This document shows, piece by piece, positions 35,862-45,398 of a DNA stretch of 64,000 nt (the first letter of the stretch is position 1; the number at the start of each line of letters is the position of its first letter). The stretch covers positions 558,001 through 622,000 of the forward strand of contig NZ_AKKC02000002.1 of NCBI RefSeq assembly GCF_000282095.2, given 5' to 3'. Source of the DNA: Rhizobium sp. CF080 (lineage in GTDB: Bacteria > Pseudomonadota > Alphaproteobacteria > Rhizobiales > Rhizobiaceae). The notes below the pieces were generated by a model. That model was not told the DNA's origin. It saw only the letters and a list, made by a program, of their open reading frames with translations, and did no database searches. The position numbers were made by a program, and so were the translations under genes.

Positions 35862-38260
35862 GCCGGCTGCACGAGGTTCGCCATCAGCCGGAAGGCGCCG
35901 GGAACGAGCTTGTCGAGCTGGTGGTGCAGCACGAGGCTGGTATGGGTGTGGCGGCCCTTGCCGATGACGCCGGAGATCAGCGCGCCCTTGAGCGGCTGTT
36001 CGTTGGCGTCATGCATGGCCAGCAGCGGCTCATAGACGTCATCCCAGCGGGAGACGAAATAGAGGCCGCGCTCCTTGTCCCAGCCCTGCCAGTCTTCCGG
36101 GCCGATGGCGTTCGGGCCCTTGAGGAGAATGTGGTCGGGCGCCAGCACGGTGACTTCGGCTCTCGGATCGGTGACCCGCCAGCGCAGCGACGGCGAACCG
36201 ATCTCGATGCGGCGGAGCGGGGTTTCGTTCGGATCCCAGCCGTCCGTCGGGCGGTGATACAGCGTAACGAGGTGGCCGCCCTCTTCGACGAAACGGTGCA
36301 GGCGCTCGGTCGCAGCGGCAAGGTCCTTGCGGATGCCGAAGGCGAAGATGCCGACGACGATCGTGGTGAAGCGCGACAGATCGCCGGAGAGTGCCTGGGC
36401 GTCGAGTTCGGTGACGTCGAGGCCCATGCGGGCGAGCCACAGGCCGATGCGGTCGGCGCCGCCGCCGACATAACCGATCCGCGCGCCTTCGGGCAGCTTC
36501 AGATCAACCGACAGGATTTTCAGCGTAGCGGGCGCGCGAAAACTGGTGCGGCCGATATGCCGGTAGGCGATCGGCGTGACCTGGAAGGCCGGGCGGCCGT
36601 CGATCTGCGGTTCGAGCTCGACAAGGCCGGGCCTGGCCGCATCGGTCGCAGAGGCAGTCCAGCCGCCATCGGTCTTTTTCATCACCCAGCCGGCAGGCGT
36701 CTTGAAGGAGACGGGCGCATTGGTGCCGGAGACATTGGCCTTGATGGGCCATTCCGTCTGTTTCGTGCCGAGGGGCACGAGCAGCGCATCCGGCAGCAGG
36801 GTGAGCGACTGGGCGGGCGTTACCGCGAACGGCTCTTCGAGATCGAAGGTGCCGGAGACCGTGCGGCCCCCGATTTCTGCCGAGACCTTCACATGCGCAT
36901 GGCCGTTGCCTCCAAGCGCCGACCAGGCGGGCAGGTAGAGGCCCGAAAGCGGCGCATCCGATGCTGCCGTCAGCGCAAATACGCGGTCGTTTGCGAGCGA
37001 CTGAATGGAGGACGAGACGCCGGCGGGGAGAACCGGAACAACATCGACCTTGTGCGTCGAAGCGCCTTCGCCAAGCTCGACGGTGAGCGCCGCCGCCCCG
37101 CCTGGAGAAATGACGGAGGGATCGGCATAGGCGCGTTCGAAGATCGCCGCCGCATCGAGGATGGCGGCATCGACTTCCGTCTGCTTGCGGGCGATGCGGT
37201 GGCCCTGCAGGGTCGCAAACTCTTCCGGTGCGGCGGAGGCCACGATGTCCAGCCAGCCGGCGGCCTCGGTCAGCGCCCTGATGATCGCATCGCGGTCCGG
37301 GAAGGCCGCTGACGCCACGGCAATGGCGGCGTCCGCGAAGCGCAGGGCTTCCGCCACATTGGCGGGCAGGCCGGCGAAGCCGGCAAGCACGGTCAGCGAT
37401 GCCGGCAGGCCCTCGAGCACCGACTGCTCGGATTTCGAGCGCGTGGCGGAGAGCTTCAGATGCAGCTGCCAGTCCTTTTCCGGGCGTTTCGGCCAGTGGC
37501 CCATGCCCTGGGACGCGTGATAATAACGCGACCATTCGCCGATCCGGTCATAGTCCGCGCCGGTGGCCGGGTCGCGACCCTTGGCCAGAACCGTGACCGT
37601 CGTATCCGGCGGCGGCACTTCGTCGTCATAGGTATCGCCGCCGCCGGACCAAGCCGGCAGGTAATATTTGGCGACCTTCCAGGGTTTCAGGCCTTCGGCG
37701 AAATGTTCGGGGTATGCAGTGGGGTCGGCTGCGAGCGTAATCGCCGTCTCGGCGGCCCGCGTCATGGCGCGGTGATGGCCGTGCTGGCCGGGCACATCGA
37801 GGAAGGTCGGGATGACGATGTCCGGGTGTTCCATGCGGTAGGCGCGCACCAGCCGCTCGATGGTGCGGGCCTCGCCCCAGCGGTTGAAGGTCGCATCGCC
37901 ATCCTTGGAGAAGCCGAAATCGTGGACCGGGTCGGTGGGGCCGTGGCCGAGCCAAGAGACGTCGCTGTCGATCGCGCGGGCGGCCTCTTCCAGCTCGCGG
38001 GAGCGAATCACGCCGAGCGGGCCGAGACGTTCCGGACCCAGCGCATTCTGACCGCCCTCGCCGCGCGTCGAGCAGGCGATGATGACGCGCATGCCGAGGC
38101 CGAGGCGGAACCAGGCGAGCATGCCGTTCTGCTCGTCGTCGGGATGGGCGCCGGTATTCATCATCGTGACCGTCGACTTCAGCCGCGTCAGCTTGCGATG
38201 GAGCCGGACGAGCGAGGGATCGGCCATCTGCCGTTCGATGCGTTCGCGGGCGGTCAGCAT
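35858..38260 (-). CDS. Large PIG-L (LmbE-like) deacetylase
   Basis: An 800-residue protein. The N-terminal zinc-dependent deacetylase domain (about 30-250) has AHPDDE at 38-43 and the second metal site QHGHHRAM near 157. The middle (about 290-590) is beta-rich and unassigned; the C-terminal 200 residues (KLPEGARIGYVGGGADRIGL ... FGIRKDLAAATERLHRFVEE) resemble a class-I glutamine-amidotransferase-like fold as in trehalose-utilisation-type domains. PIG-L enzymes remove acetyl from GlcNAc-containing conjugates. It has no signal peptide, so it acts in the cytosol. It is encoded with a ROK regulator and DMT transporter, opposite a sugar ABC operon. Confidence 0.88.
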   Translation of the reverse strand: MLTARERIERQMADPSLVRLHRKLTRLKSTVTMMNTGAHPDDEQNGMLAWFRLGLGMRVIIACSTRGEGGQNALGPERLGPLGVIRSRELEEAARAIDSDVSWLGHGPTDPVHDFGFSKDGDATFNRWGEARTIERLVRAYRMEHPDIVIPTFLDVPGQHGHHRAMTRAAETAITLAADPTAYPEHFAEGLKPWKVAKYYLPAWSGGGDTYDDEVPPPDTTVTVLAKGRDPATGADYDRIGEWSRYYHASQGMGHWPKRPEKDWQLHLKLSATRSKSEQSVLEGLPASLTVLAGFAGLPANVAEALRFADAAIAVASAAFPDRDAIIRALTEAAGWLDIVASAAPEEFATLQGHRIARKQTEVDAAILDAAAIFERAYADPSVISPGGAAALTVELGEGASTHKVDVVPVLPAGVSSSIQSLANDRVFALTAASDAPLSGLYLPAWSALGGNGHAHVKVSAEIGGRTVSGTFDLEEPFAVTPAQSLTLLPDALLVPLGTKQTEWPIKANVSGTNAPVSFKTPAGWVMKKTDGGWTASATDAARPGLVELEPQIDGRPAFQVTPIAYRHIGRTSFRAPATLKILSVDLKLPEGARIGYVGGGADRIGLWLARMGLDVTELDAQALSGDLSRFTTIVVGIFAFGIRKDLAAATERLHRFVEEGGHLVTLYHRPTDGWDPNETPLRRIEIGSPSLRWRVTDPRAEVTVLAPDHILLKGPNAIGPEDWQGWDKERGLYFVSRWDDVYEPLLAMHDANEQPLKGALISGVIGKGRHTHTSLVLHHQLDKLVPGAFRLMANLVQPA

Positions 38261-38278
38261 GAAAGGTTCTCCAATCGG

Positions 38279-39505
38279 TCAGGCGGAAATATCGGCAGGC
38301 GCCGCAAGCGAGGTTTCAAGCTTGGGCGTCACCATGTCGAAAAGCGGAAGGGCGGCAGCGCCGAGTGCTGCCGTCAATTGTCCCGTCTGGCCGCGCAGGA
38401 CGCGGGGCAGATCGCGCTGCCTGCGGCTGGCGACCGAGGTCGGCAGGTTGCCCATGCGGGCGACGATGTCCTCGATGATCGCATCCGGCAACGCGCCGCC
38501 GAGGATGACGGTCTGCGGATCGAGGATGTTTTCGAGCATGGCGACCATCGGGCCGAGATAGGTCGCAGCCTCGTCGATCCATTCCTCGACGACCGGATGG
38601 CGGTCGGCATGGAGCTTTTCGAGATCGGAAAACTCGGTGTCGGAAATACCGACACAGCTCAGCTTTTCCTTCAGCACATAGGCGGAAACATAACCTTCCA
38701 GGCAGCCGAGCTGGCCGCAGGAGGGGCAGGGCCTGCCCTTCGGCACGACGGTGACATGGCCGATTTCGCCGGCATTGCCGAAGGCGCCGCGATAGGGGGC
38801 GCCGTCCTGGATGATGCCGAGGCCGATACCGACGCCGAAATAGATCATGCAGAAATTGGAGATCGCCAGACCCGCGCCGAACAGCCGCTCGCCGACGGCT
38901 GCCGCCGTCGCGTCGTTTTCGACGATCACCGCATGGCCGCAGGCTTCGCTGAGCGCCTGGGCGGCGTCGAGCCCCGCCCAGCCCGGCAACGTCGTCGGGC
39001 CGACCGAGGTCATGCCGTCGATCTCGAACGGGCCGGGCATGACGACGCCGGTGCCGAGCAGCTTTGCGCCGACCAGTTCCGTGACCGCGGCAAGCTCCGC
39101 TGCGAATGCGGGCAGGATGTGCCCGGGGGTGGTATCTTTCAGCGGCGTGATGCGCTTTGCCCTCAAGCCGCCGGAGAGATCGAGCGCCACCGTCACCATG
39201 TGATCGGCGGCGATTTCGACGCCGATGGTGGCGCCGCCTTCCGGGTTGACCGCAAACTGGATCGGCGGCTGGCCGCGGCCGGATTTCAGCCGGCCCATCT
39301 CCATCAGCAGGCCCTCGCCGGCGAGTTCATCGACGATATTGGCGACGGCCTGGGGGGTGAGCTGGGTGAGCTTGGCAATATGGGCGCGGCCGAGCGAACC
39401 GTGGCGGCGCACCACATCCAGCACGACGCGGCGATTGTGCTCGCGGCTCCGTTCGGGGTTCTTGCCGATAGCCACCGGGTGTGTGCCGATCGTGTGTATG
39501 GTCAT
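38279..39505 (-). CDS. ROK-family transcriptional repressor
   Basis: A 408-residue sugar-responsive regulator. The N-terminal winged helix (about 14-75, HNRRVVLDVVRRHGSLGRAH, LTPQAVANIVDEL) is followed by the ROK kinase-like domain with ENDATAAAVGE, GEIGH and the zinc motif CPSCGQLGCLEGY. AAGGTGG precedes the chosen ATG; 18 codons upstream are excluded. It starts the leftward transcript with the PIG-L gene and is divergent from the ABC operon, whose promoter overlaps a palindrome that could be its operator. Confidence 0.93.
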   Translation of the reverse strand: MTIHTIGTHPVAIGKNPERSREHNRRVVLDVVRRHGSLGRAHIAKLTQLTPQAVANIVDELAGEGLLMEMGRLKSGRGQPPIQFAVNPEGGATIGVEIAADHMVTVALDLSGGLRAKRITPLKDTTPGHILPAFAAELAAVTELVGAKLLGTGVVMPGPFEIDGMTSVGPTTLPGWAGLDAAQALSEACGHAVIVENDATAAAVGERLFGAGLAISNFCMIYFGVGIGLGIIQDGAPYRGAFGNAGEIGHVTVVPKGRPCPSCGQLGCLEGYVSAYVLKEKLSCVGISDTEFSDLEKLHADRHPVVEEWIDEAATYLGPMVAMLENILDPQTVILGGALPDAIIEDIVARMGNLPTSVASRRQRDLPRVLRGQTGQLTAALGAAALPLFDMVTPKLETSLAAPADISA

Positions 39506-39563
39506 CTCGCCCACCTTAGGTTGGCAGAATTCATAACGCCGGAAAACGGCATCCGGCAATAGA

Positions 39564-39591
39564 ATAATTCAAGTAAATTATCTTATTGACA
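39564..39591 (+). promoter_or_regulatory. Palindrome and -35 box between ROK gene and ABC operon
   Basis: ATAATT (39564-39569) and AATTAT (39576-39581) form an inverted repeat, directly followed by TTGACA (39586-39591), a consensus -35 element reading toward the ABC operon. AT-rich palindromes of this kind are bound by ROK repressors such as NagC. A matching -10 is not obvious. The rest of the 261-base gap shows nothing else. Confidence 0.45.
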
Positions 39592-39766
39592 AACGACCTC
39601 ACTCAGGAAAGCGTAAGGGGAGGGCTGGGGCAAAGCGCCGCAGTGCTTGGAAGGGAGGAGTGCCTCCCGAAAACCAATAAACGCGTCGGGCTGCAGGTCG
39701 CGTCCGAATGCAGGGAACAATCAGACCCCAAGACCGGTGCACCCGGCGGGGCAAATGGAGGCTCAC

Positions 39767-41020
39767 ATGCGCAAGGCAACTTTGTTCGCCGGACTCGTCG
39801 CCGGTTTCAGCACGTTCGCATTCAATGCCGCGCAGGCGGTGGAAATCGAATACTGGCAGTATGTCTTCGACACGCGCGTGAAGGCGATGGACCAGCTCAT
39901 CACCGAGTTCCAGAAGGCCAATCCGGGCATCACCGTCAAGCAGGTTACCTTCCCCTATGCCGATTACCAGACGCGCGTGATCGCCGCCAACATGGCCGGC
40001 AACGGTCCCGACGTCATGCAGCTCTTCTACGGCTGGCTCGACAAGTTCGTCGCCGGCGGCCTCCTCGCCCCGCTGCCGAAGGACGCCTTCCCGCATGCCA
40101 AGATCGAGAGCGACTTCTTCCCGATCGTCAAGGCGATGAAGCGTGGCGACGACTATTACGGCCTGCCGACCGCCGTGCGTTCGCTCGCCCTATTCTACAA
40201 CAAGAAGCTCTTCACCGAGGCCGGCCTCGACCCGAACAACCCGCCGAAGACGCTCGACGACTATGTCGCCGCGGCCCAGAAGATCGCCAAGCGCGATGCT
40301 TCCGGAAACCTCATCGTCGAAGGTTCGACGCTCGACATGGGCGGCCAGGACCACCAGTGGTGGCGTGAAGTGCTGATCCGCCAGTTCGGCGGCGTGCCCT
40401 ACACCGACAACGACCAGAAGGTCGCCTATAACAGCGAAGCCGGCATCAAGGCCTTGAAGTTCTACACCAGCCTGCAGCTCGAGAAGAAGATCGGCGCGGC
40501 CGGCTTCATGGACGAAGGCCAGGCGGCCTTCCGCGGCGGCAAGGCCGGCATGACCATCGACGGCACCTTCCGCCTCGGCGCCTTCAAGAGCATCAAGGAT
40601 TTCGAATGGGGCGTGACCGAACTGCCGGCCAATGCGCAGGGCGTGCGTTCCAACTATGCCAGCTATTTCGCCAACGGCATCAGCGCCAAGGCGAAGGGCG
40701 AGGAGCTCGAAGCCTCGAAGAAGTTCCTGGCCTACATCACCTCTCCTGCTGCCATGGACATCTGGCTGAAGACCGTCGGCGAGCTGCCGGCGCTTCGCGC
40801 GGCCGCCCTGACGGAAGCCAACCTGAAGGACCCAATCTACGCGCCGTTCCTGAAGGGCCTGGAATACGCTCACACCACGCTGTTCATGGATGAGCAGGGC
40901 CAGCGCCAGAACGCCATCGACATGGCAAACCGCGTACTGCTGCAGGGTCAGTCCGTTGAGGACTCGATCAAGCAGGCGGCCGCGGCCGAGCAGGAAATCA
41001 TCGACTCGGCCAAGCCGTAA
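39767..41020 (+). CDS. Sugar ABC transporter substrate-binding protein
   Basis: A 417-residue periplasmic protein of the CUT1 (MalE-like) family. The signal peptide is MRKATLFAGLVAGFSTFAFN to about residue 24 (cleavage after AQA). The mature start VEIEYWQYVFDTRVKAMDQL, NGPDVMQLFYGWL and YGLPTAVRSLALFYNKKLF are typical. GGAG lies six bases before the ATG. It leads an operon of two permeases, a lyase-like enzyme, an ATPase and a PfkB kinase, so the ligand is a sugar-like compound processed by those enzymes; identity unknown. Confidence 0.93.
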   Translation: MRKATLFAGLVAGFSTFAFNAAQAVEIEYWQYVFDTRVKAMDQLITEFQKANPGITVKQVTFPYADYQTRVIAANMAGNGPDVMQLFYGWLDKFVAGGLLAPLPKDAFPHAKIESDFFPIVKAMKRGDDYYGLPTAVRSLALFYNKKLFTEAGLDPNNPPKTLDDYVAAAQKIAKRDASGNLIVEGSTLDMGGQDHQWWREVLIRQFGGVPYTDNDQKVAYNSEAGIKALKFYTSLQLEKKIGAAGFMDEGQAAFRGGKAGMTIDGTFRLGAFKSIKDFEWGVTELPANAQGVRSNYASYFANGISAKAKGEELEASKKFLAYITSPAAMDIWLKTVGELPALRAAALTEANLKDPIYAPFLKGLEYAHTTLFMDEQGQRQNAIDMANRVLLQGQSVEDSIKQAAAAEQEIIDSAKP

Positions 41021-41035
41021 GATACGGAGCCGATC

Positions 41036-41989
41036 ATGGCAGCGATTGAACAGCAGGGGGCGGCGTCCGGCCGCCCCGGCGGATCCCCAGGGACATCCTT
41101 TGGCGACCGCTTTTCCATGCGAACGCGGCGCCTCGTCTGGGTCTGGAGTTTCCTTGCCCTGCCGATCCTCTTCTACGCGATCATCCGCTTTTATCCGACG
41201 TTCCAGGCCTTCTACCTGTCGTTCACCAACTGGGACCTGCTGCGGCCGGCGAAATTCATCGGATTCGCCAACTACATCAAGCTCTTCAAGGATCCGCAGT
41301 TCTGGAAGGTGTTCAAGAACACGTTCACCTACCTGATCATCGGCACACCGATCAGCCTCGTCACCGCCTTCACGATCGCCTTCTTTCTCGATCGCGTCCG
41401 CTTCATGCACAATGTCATCCGGGCGCTGTATTTTCTGCCGTTCCTGACCACGGCGGCGGCCATGGCCTGGGTCTGGCGCTGGTTCTACCAGCCGCCGCCG
41501 ATCGGCGTCATCAACGACGTGTTCAGCATGCTCGGCATTCCGCAGCAGCCGTTCATCCGCTCGACCGACCAGGCGCTGTTCTCGATCATGGTGACGGCGA
41601 TCTGGGCCGGCCTCGGCTTCCAGATCATCATCTTCATGGCTGGCCTGCGCGCCATTCCGGGCACGTTCTACGAGGCGGCCCGCATCGACGGGCTCGGCGA
41701 ATGGGCGATTCTCCGCAAGATCACCCTGCCGCTCCTGAAACCGACCACCGTCTTCCTCGTGGTGTTCTCGTCGATCGGTTTCCTGCGCATCTTCGACCAG
41801 GTCTACAACATGACCACCAACGATCCCGGCGGACCGCTCGGATCGACCAAGCCGCTGGTTCTGATGATCTACCAGACCGCCTTCAACTCCTACGCAATGG
41901 GTTACGCCGCGGCGCAGACGGTGGTGCTGTTCACCATCCTGCTGATCGTTTCGCTGCTGCAGCTCTGGATCCTGAGGGAAAAGAAATGA
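41036..41989 (+). CDS. Sugar ABC transporter permease (MalF/UgpA type)
   Basis: A 317-residue inner-membrane permease with six helices. The ATPase-contacting EAA loop is EAARIDGLGEWAILRKITLP. The N-terminal region is Gly/Pro-rich and cytoplasmic. It follows the binding-protein gene by 15 bases and overlaps the second permease gene by four (ATGA), as expected for a heterodimeric channel. Confidence 0.94.
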   Translation: MAAIEQQGAASGRPGGSPGTSFGDRFSMRTRRLVWVWSFLALPILFYAIIRFYPTFQAFYLSFTNWDLLRPAKFIGFANYIKLFKDPQFWKVFKNTFTYLIIGTPISLVTAFTIAFFLDRVRFMHNVIRALYFLPFLTTAAAMAWVWRWFYQPPPIGVINDVFSMLGIPQQPFIRSTDQALFSIMVTAIWAGLGFQIIIFMAGLRAIPGTFYEAARIDGLGEWAILRKITLPLLKPTTVFLVVFSSIGFLRIFDQVYNMTTNDPGGPLGSTKPLVLMIYQTAFNSYAMGYAAAQTVVLFTILLIVSLLQLWILREKK

Positions 41990-42828
41990 GCGAAGCCACT
42001 CGCCTCAGCCACGGCAGGATCCGGCCCGGCCTGATCGTCACCTGGACCGTGCTGTTCATCGGCGGCCTGATCATGGTCTCGCCGATCGCCTTCATGTTCT
42101 CGACGTCCCTGAAGACGGCCGACCAGATCTATGACCTGCGCCTCATCCCGGCGGCGCCGACGCTGGCGAACTATATCTCAGTGCTCGCCGACGGGCGGTT
42201 CATGCGCTGGTTCTTCAATTCGACGCTGATCGCGGTGATCGTCACCCTGTCGAATTGCTTCTTCGACAGCCTCGTCGGTTATACGCTGGCCAAATTCGAG
42301 TTCCGCGGGCGTTATTTCATCTTCCTCGCGATCCTCTCGACGCTGATGATCCCCACCGAGATGCTGGTCATCCCGTGGTACCTGATGTCGAGCCAGCTCG
42401 GCTGGCTGGACAGCTACTGGGGCATCATGTTCCCCGGCATGATGACGGCCTTCGGCACCTTCCTGATGAAGCAGTTCTTCGAAACCGTGCCGAACGACTT
42501 CATCGAGGCGGCGCGCGTCGACGGGCTCAACGAATTCCAGATCTGGTGGAAAGTGGCGCTGCCGCTGGTGACGCCGGCGCTCTCGGCGCTGGCCATCTTC
42601 ACCTTCCTCGGCAACTGGACGGCGTTCTTCTGGCCGCTGATCGTCACCACCAGCAAGGAACTCTATACGCTGCCGGTCGGACTTTCGAGCTTCGCGGTCG
42701 AGCAGTCCATCCAGTGGGAAATGATCATGACGGGGGCGGCGATCGCCACCCTTCCCACCCTTCTCGTCTTCCTCGTCCTGCAGCGCTACATCGTCCGCGG
42801 TGTGATGCTGGCGGGCCTAAAGGGATAA
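41986..42828 (+). CDS. Sugar ABC transporter permease (MalG/UgpE type)
   Basis: A 280-residue inner-membrane permease, partner of the preceding one. Its EAA loop is EAARVDGLNEFQIWWKVALP, and the end YIVRGVMLAGLKG is typical of MalG-like proteins. The start MSEATRL overlaps the upstream stop. The open frame extends further 5' inside the previous gene but that part is a shadow. Confidence 0.94.
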   Translation: MSEATRLSHGRIRPGLIVTWTVLFIGGLIMVSPIAFMFSTSLKTADQIYDLRLIPAAPTLANYISVLADGRFMRWFFNSTLIAVIVTLSNCFFDSLVGYTLAKFEFRGRYFIFLAILSTLMIPTEMLVIPWYLMSSQLGWLDSYWGIMFPGMMTAFGTFLMKQFFETVPNDFIEAARVDGLNEFQIWWKVALPLVTPALSALAIFTFLGNWTAFFWPLIVTTSKELYTLPVGLSSFAVEQSIQWEMIMTGAAIATLPTLLVFLVLQRYIVRGVMLAGLKG

Positions 42829-42843
42829 TGCAAGGATAAAGCC

Positions 42844-44358
42844 ATGGCGGACATCAACCCGCGCCTTTCCGACACCAGCACGTTCCCCGATCCGGTCTAC
42901 AAGGAAACGGTGCTTCGGCCGCTCTTCGACGGCGCCAAGAGCCATCATGTCGACGGTTTCCGCCGGATCGACCGCGCCCATCTCGTGATGCTCGTCGAGA
43001 CCGGTATCCTCGACAAGGAAATCGCGTCCAAGATCGCCGGCGCATTGGAGGCGATCGACACGGAAATCGATCCGTCGACGCTCGTTTACACCGGCGAGGT
43101 GGAGGACTTCTTCTTCCTGATCGAAAAAGAGCTGAAGGCCCGTATCGGCGTCGATATCGCCGGGCGGCTGCACACCGCCCGGTCGCGCAACGACATCGAC
43201 CACACGCTCTTCAAGCTCGGCCTGAAGGACAAGATCGATGCGCTGATGGGCAAGGCCCGCAAACTGCTCGCCACGATGATCGATGCCGCCGAGCGCGAGA
43301 AGGCGACGCTGATCGTTGCCTATACGCATGGCCAGCCGGCCCAGCCGACGACGTTCGGGCATTATCTCTCGGCCGCGATCGAAGTGCTGATCCGCGATAT
43401 CGAGCGATTTGCCGAGGCCCGGAAAATCGTCGACCTGTCGCCGATGGGGGCGGCCGCGATCACCACGTCCGGCTTCCCGATCGACCGCGCCCGTGTTGCC
43501 GAACTGCTCGGCTTCTCCGCGCCGTTGCGCAACTCCTATAGCTGCATCGCGGCCGTGGACTACACGACCTCGACCTATTCGGCGATCGAGCTGATGTTCC
43601 TGCATCTCGGCCGGCTGATACAGGATTTTCAGTTCTGGACGAGTTTCGAGGTCGGGCAGATCTACGTGCCGAACGCGCTGGTGCAGATCTCCTCGATCAT
43701 GCCGCAGAAGCGCAACCCGGTGCCGATCGAACACCTGCGCCACCTCGCCAGCCAGACGATGGGCCGGGCGCGCACCGTGCTCGACGTGATGCACAACACG
43801 CCGTTCACCGACATGAACGACAGCGAAGGCGAGACTCAGGGCATGGGCTACGAGGCCTTCGCCTCGGCGTCGCGCGTGCTCGACCTGCTGGCCGCGCTGA
43901 TCAGCCAGATCAGCATCGATCCGGAGCGCGTCGACCAGAATATCCGCCGGTCCTGCATCACGATTACCGAGCTTGCCGACTCGCTGGTGCGCATCGAAGG
44001 ACTGTCCTTTCGCGAGGCGCACGAGATCGCTGCAGCAACGGCAAAGAGCGTCGTCGCCTCCAAGGGCGACCTGCCCAATGACGGTTACGAGCCCTTCCTC
44101 AAGGCCTTCGAACATTCGGCCAGCCGTAAGCCTTCCGTCGATCTCCAGAAGTTCAGGGAGATTGTCTCGCCCGAGCATTTCGTCGCCGTGCGCGCCCGTT
44201 TCGGCGGGCCCGCGCCAGAGCCGATGCAGGCCGCGATAACAGCCTATCGCGACAAGCTCGCCGCCTTCGAGGCCGAAGCCAAGAAGGCCGCGGAGCATGA
44301 GGCAAGGGCCGCGGCCGAACTGAACCAGAAATTCACCGCCCTGACGGGAGCCCGCTGA
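42844..44358 (+). CDS. Argininosuccinate-lyase-like enzyme of the fumarase/aspartase superfamily
   Basis: A 504-residue predicted C-N (or C-O) lyase that would release fumarate or an analogue. The catalytic-serine loop [10 protein letters not shown] and the histidine motif [14 protein letters not shown] are kept. However, positions that hold the substrate in true ArgH differ: [10 protein letters not shown] replaces HTGRSRNDQV, and MPQKRNP replaces MPQKKNP. The gene lies inside a sugar ABC operon, overlapping the ATPase gene by one base, not with arginine genes. A divergent catabolic lyase is likely; EDDS lyase of another Rhizobiales strain shows this family can take aminocarboxylates. Confidence 0.85.
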   Translation: MADINPRLSDTSTFPDPVYKETVLRPLFDGAKSHHVDGFRRIDRAHLVMLVETGILDKEIASKIAGALEAIDTEIDPSTLVYTGEVEDFFFLIEKELKARIGVDIAGRLHTARSRNDIDHTLFKLGLKDKIDALMGKARKLLATMIDAAEREKATLIVAYTHGQPAQPTTFGHYLSAAIEVLIRDIERFAEARKIVDLSPMGAAAITTSGFPIDRARVAELLGFSAPLRNSYSCIAAVDYTTSTYSAIELMFLHLGRLIQDFQFWTSFEVGQIYVPNALVQISSIMPQKRNPVPIEHLRHLASQTMGRARTVLDVMHNTPFTDMNDSEGETQGMGYEAFASASRVLDLLAALISQISIDPERVDQNIRRSCITITELADSLVRIEGLSFREAHEIAAATAKSVVASKGDLPNDGYEPFLKAFEHSASRKPSVDLQKFREIVSPEHFVAVRARFGGPAPEPMQAAITAYRDKLAAFEAEAKKAAEHEARAAAELNQKFTALTGAR

Positions 44359-45398
44359 TGGCGACGATCGAACTCGAAAAACTGGTGAAGCGTTACGGCA
44401 AGGTCGAGGCCGTCAAGGGCATCGACCTCTCGATCGCCGATGGCGAATTCGTTGTCTTCGTCGGCCCGTCCGGCTGCGGCAAGTCGACGACTTTGCGCAT
44501 GATCGCCGGCCTTGAGGAAATCTCCGGCGGCACGCTGAAGATCGGCTCGGAAGTGGTCAACGAGCGCGAGCCGAAACAGCGCAACATCGCCATGGTCTTC
44601 CAGAACTATGCGATCTACCCGCATATGACCGTGCGCCAGAACATCGGTTTCGGCCTCTATACCTCGAAGCTCAGCAAGGCCGAGAAGGACAAGCGGATCG
44701 AGGACGCCGGCAAGATCCTCGGCCTCGAAGCTCTGCTTGATCGTCGTCCGGCTGCCCTTTCCGGCGGGCAGCGCCAGCGCGTCGCGATCGGCCGCGCCAT
44801 GGTGCGCGATCCTTCCGCCTTCCTGTTCGACGAACCGCTTTCCAATCTCGACGCCCAGCTTCGCGCGCAGATGCGTATCGAGATCAAGCGGCTGCATCAA
44901 AAGCTGAAGACCACGACCGTCTACGTCACCCACGACCAGATCGAGGCCATGACGATGGCTGACCGGATCGTGGTGATGAAGGACGGCGTGATCCTGCAGG
45001 TCGGCACGCCTTCGGAGCTCTACGATGCCCCGGTCGATGTGTTCACCGCCCGCTTCATCGGCAGCCCGTCGATGAATCTCGTGCGCGGCCGCCGGACGGG
45101 GTCGGGCGTGGAAATGGCACGCGTCGGAGATATCCTGATCGGCGTGCGCCCGCACGACCTGATCGCGCATGCGACAGTCACCGGCAGCAGCGGTTTTACC
45201 GTGACCGGAACGGTCTCGGCGGTCGAACCCTTGGGGCCGGAAACCCTGGTGCACCTGGATGTCGCCGACACCCCAATCATCGCCACCGTGCGCGAAAAAT
45301 TCGTGCCGGCGGTCGGAAGCACGCTCACCTGCGAAGCCGCGCCGGGTGACCTTTACCTCTTCGATGCCAGCACAGAGAGATTTCTGGGCCGTTCATGA
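44358..45398 (+). CDS. Sugar ABC transporter ATP-binding protein (UgpC/MsmK type)
   Basis: A 346-residue cytosolic ATPase. Walker A is GPSGCGKST, signature [14 protein letters not shown], Walker [12 protein letters not shown], and the C-terminal regulatory (TOBE) domain begins near 235 ([12 protein letters not shown]). The start overlaps the lyase stop (TGATG) and its stop overlaps the kinase start, so three genes are translationally coupled. Confidence 0.95.
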   Translation: MATIELEKLVKRYGKVEAVKGIDLSIADGEFVVFVGPSGCGKSTTLRMIAGLEEISGGTLKIGSEVVNEREPKQRNIAMVFQNYAIYPHMTVRQNIGFGLYTSKLSKAEKDKRIEDAGKILGLEALLDRRPAALSGGQRQRVAIGRAMVRDPSAFLFDEPLSNLDAQLRAQMRIEIKRLHQKLKTTTVYVTHDQIEAMTMADRIVVMKDGVILQVGTPSELYDAPVDVFTARFIGSPSMNLVRGRRTGSGVEMARVGDILIGVRPHDLIAHATVTGSSGFTVTGTVSAVEPLGPETLVHLDVADTPIIATVREKFVPAVGSTLTCEAAPGDLYLFDASTERFLGRS

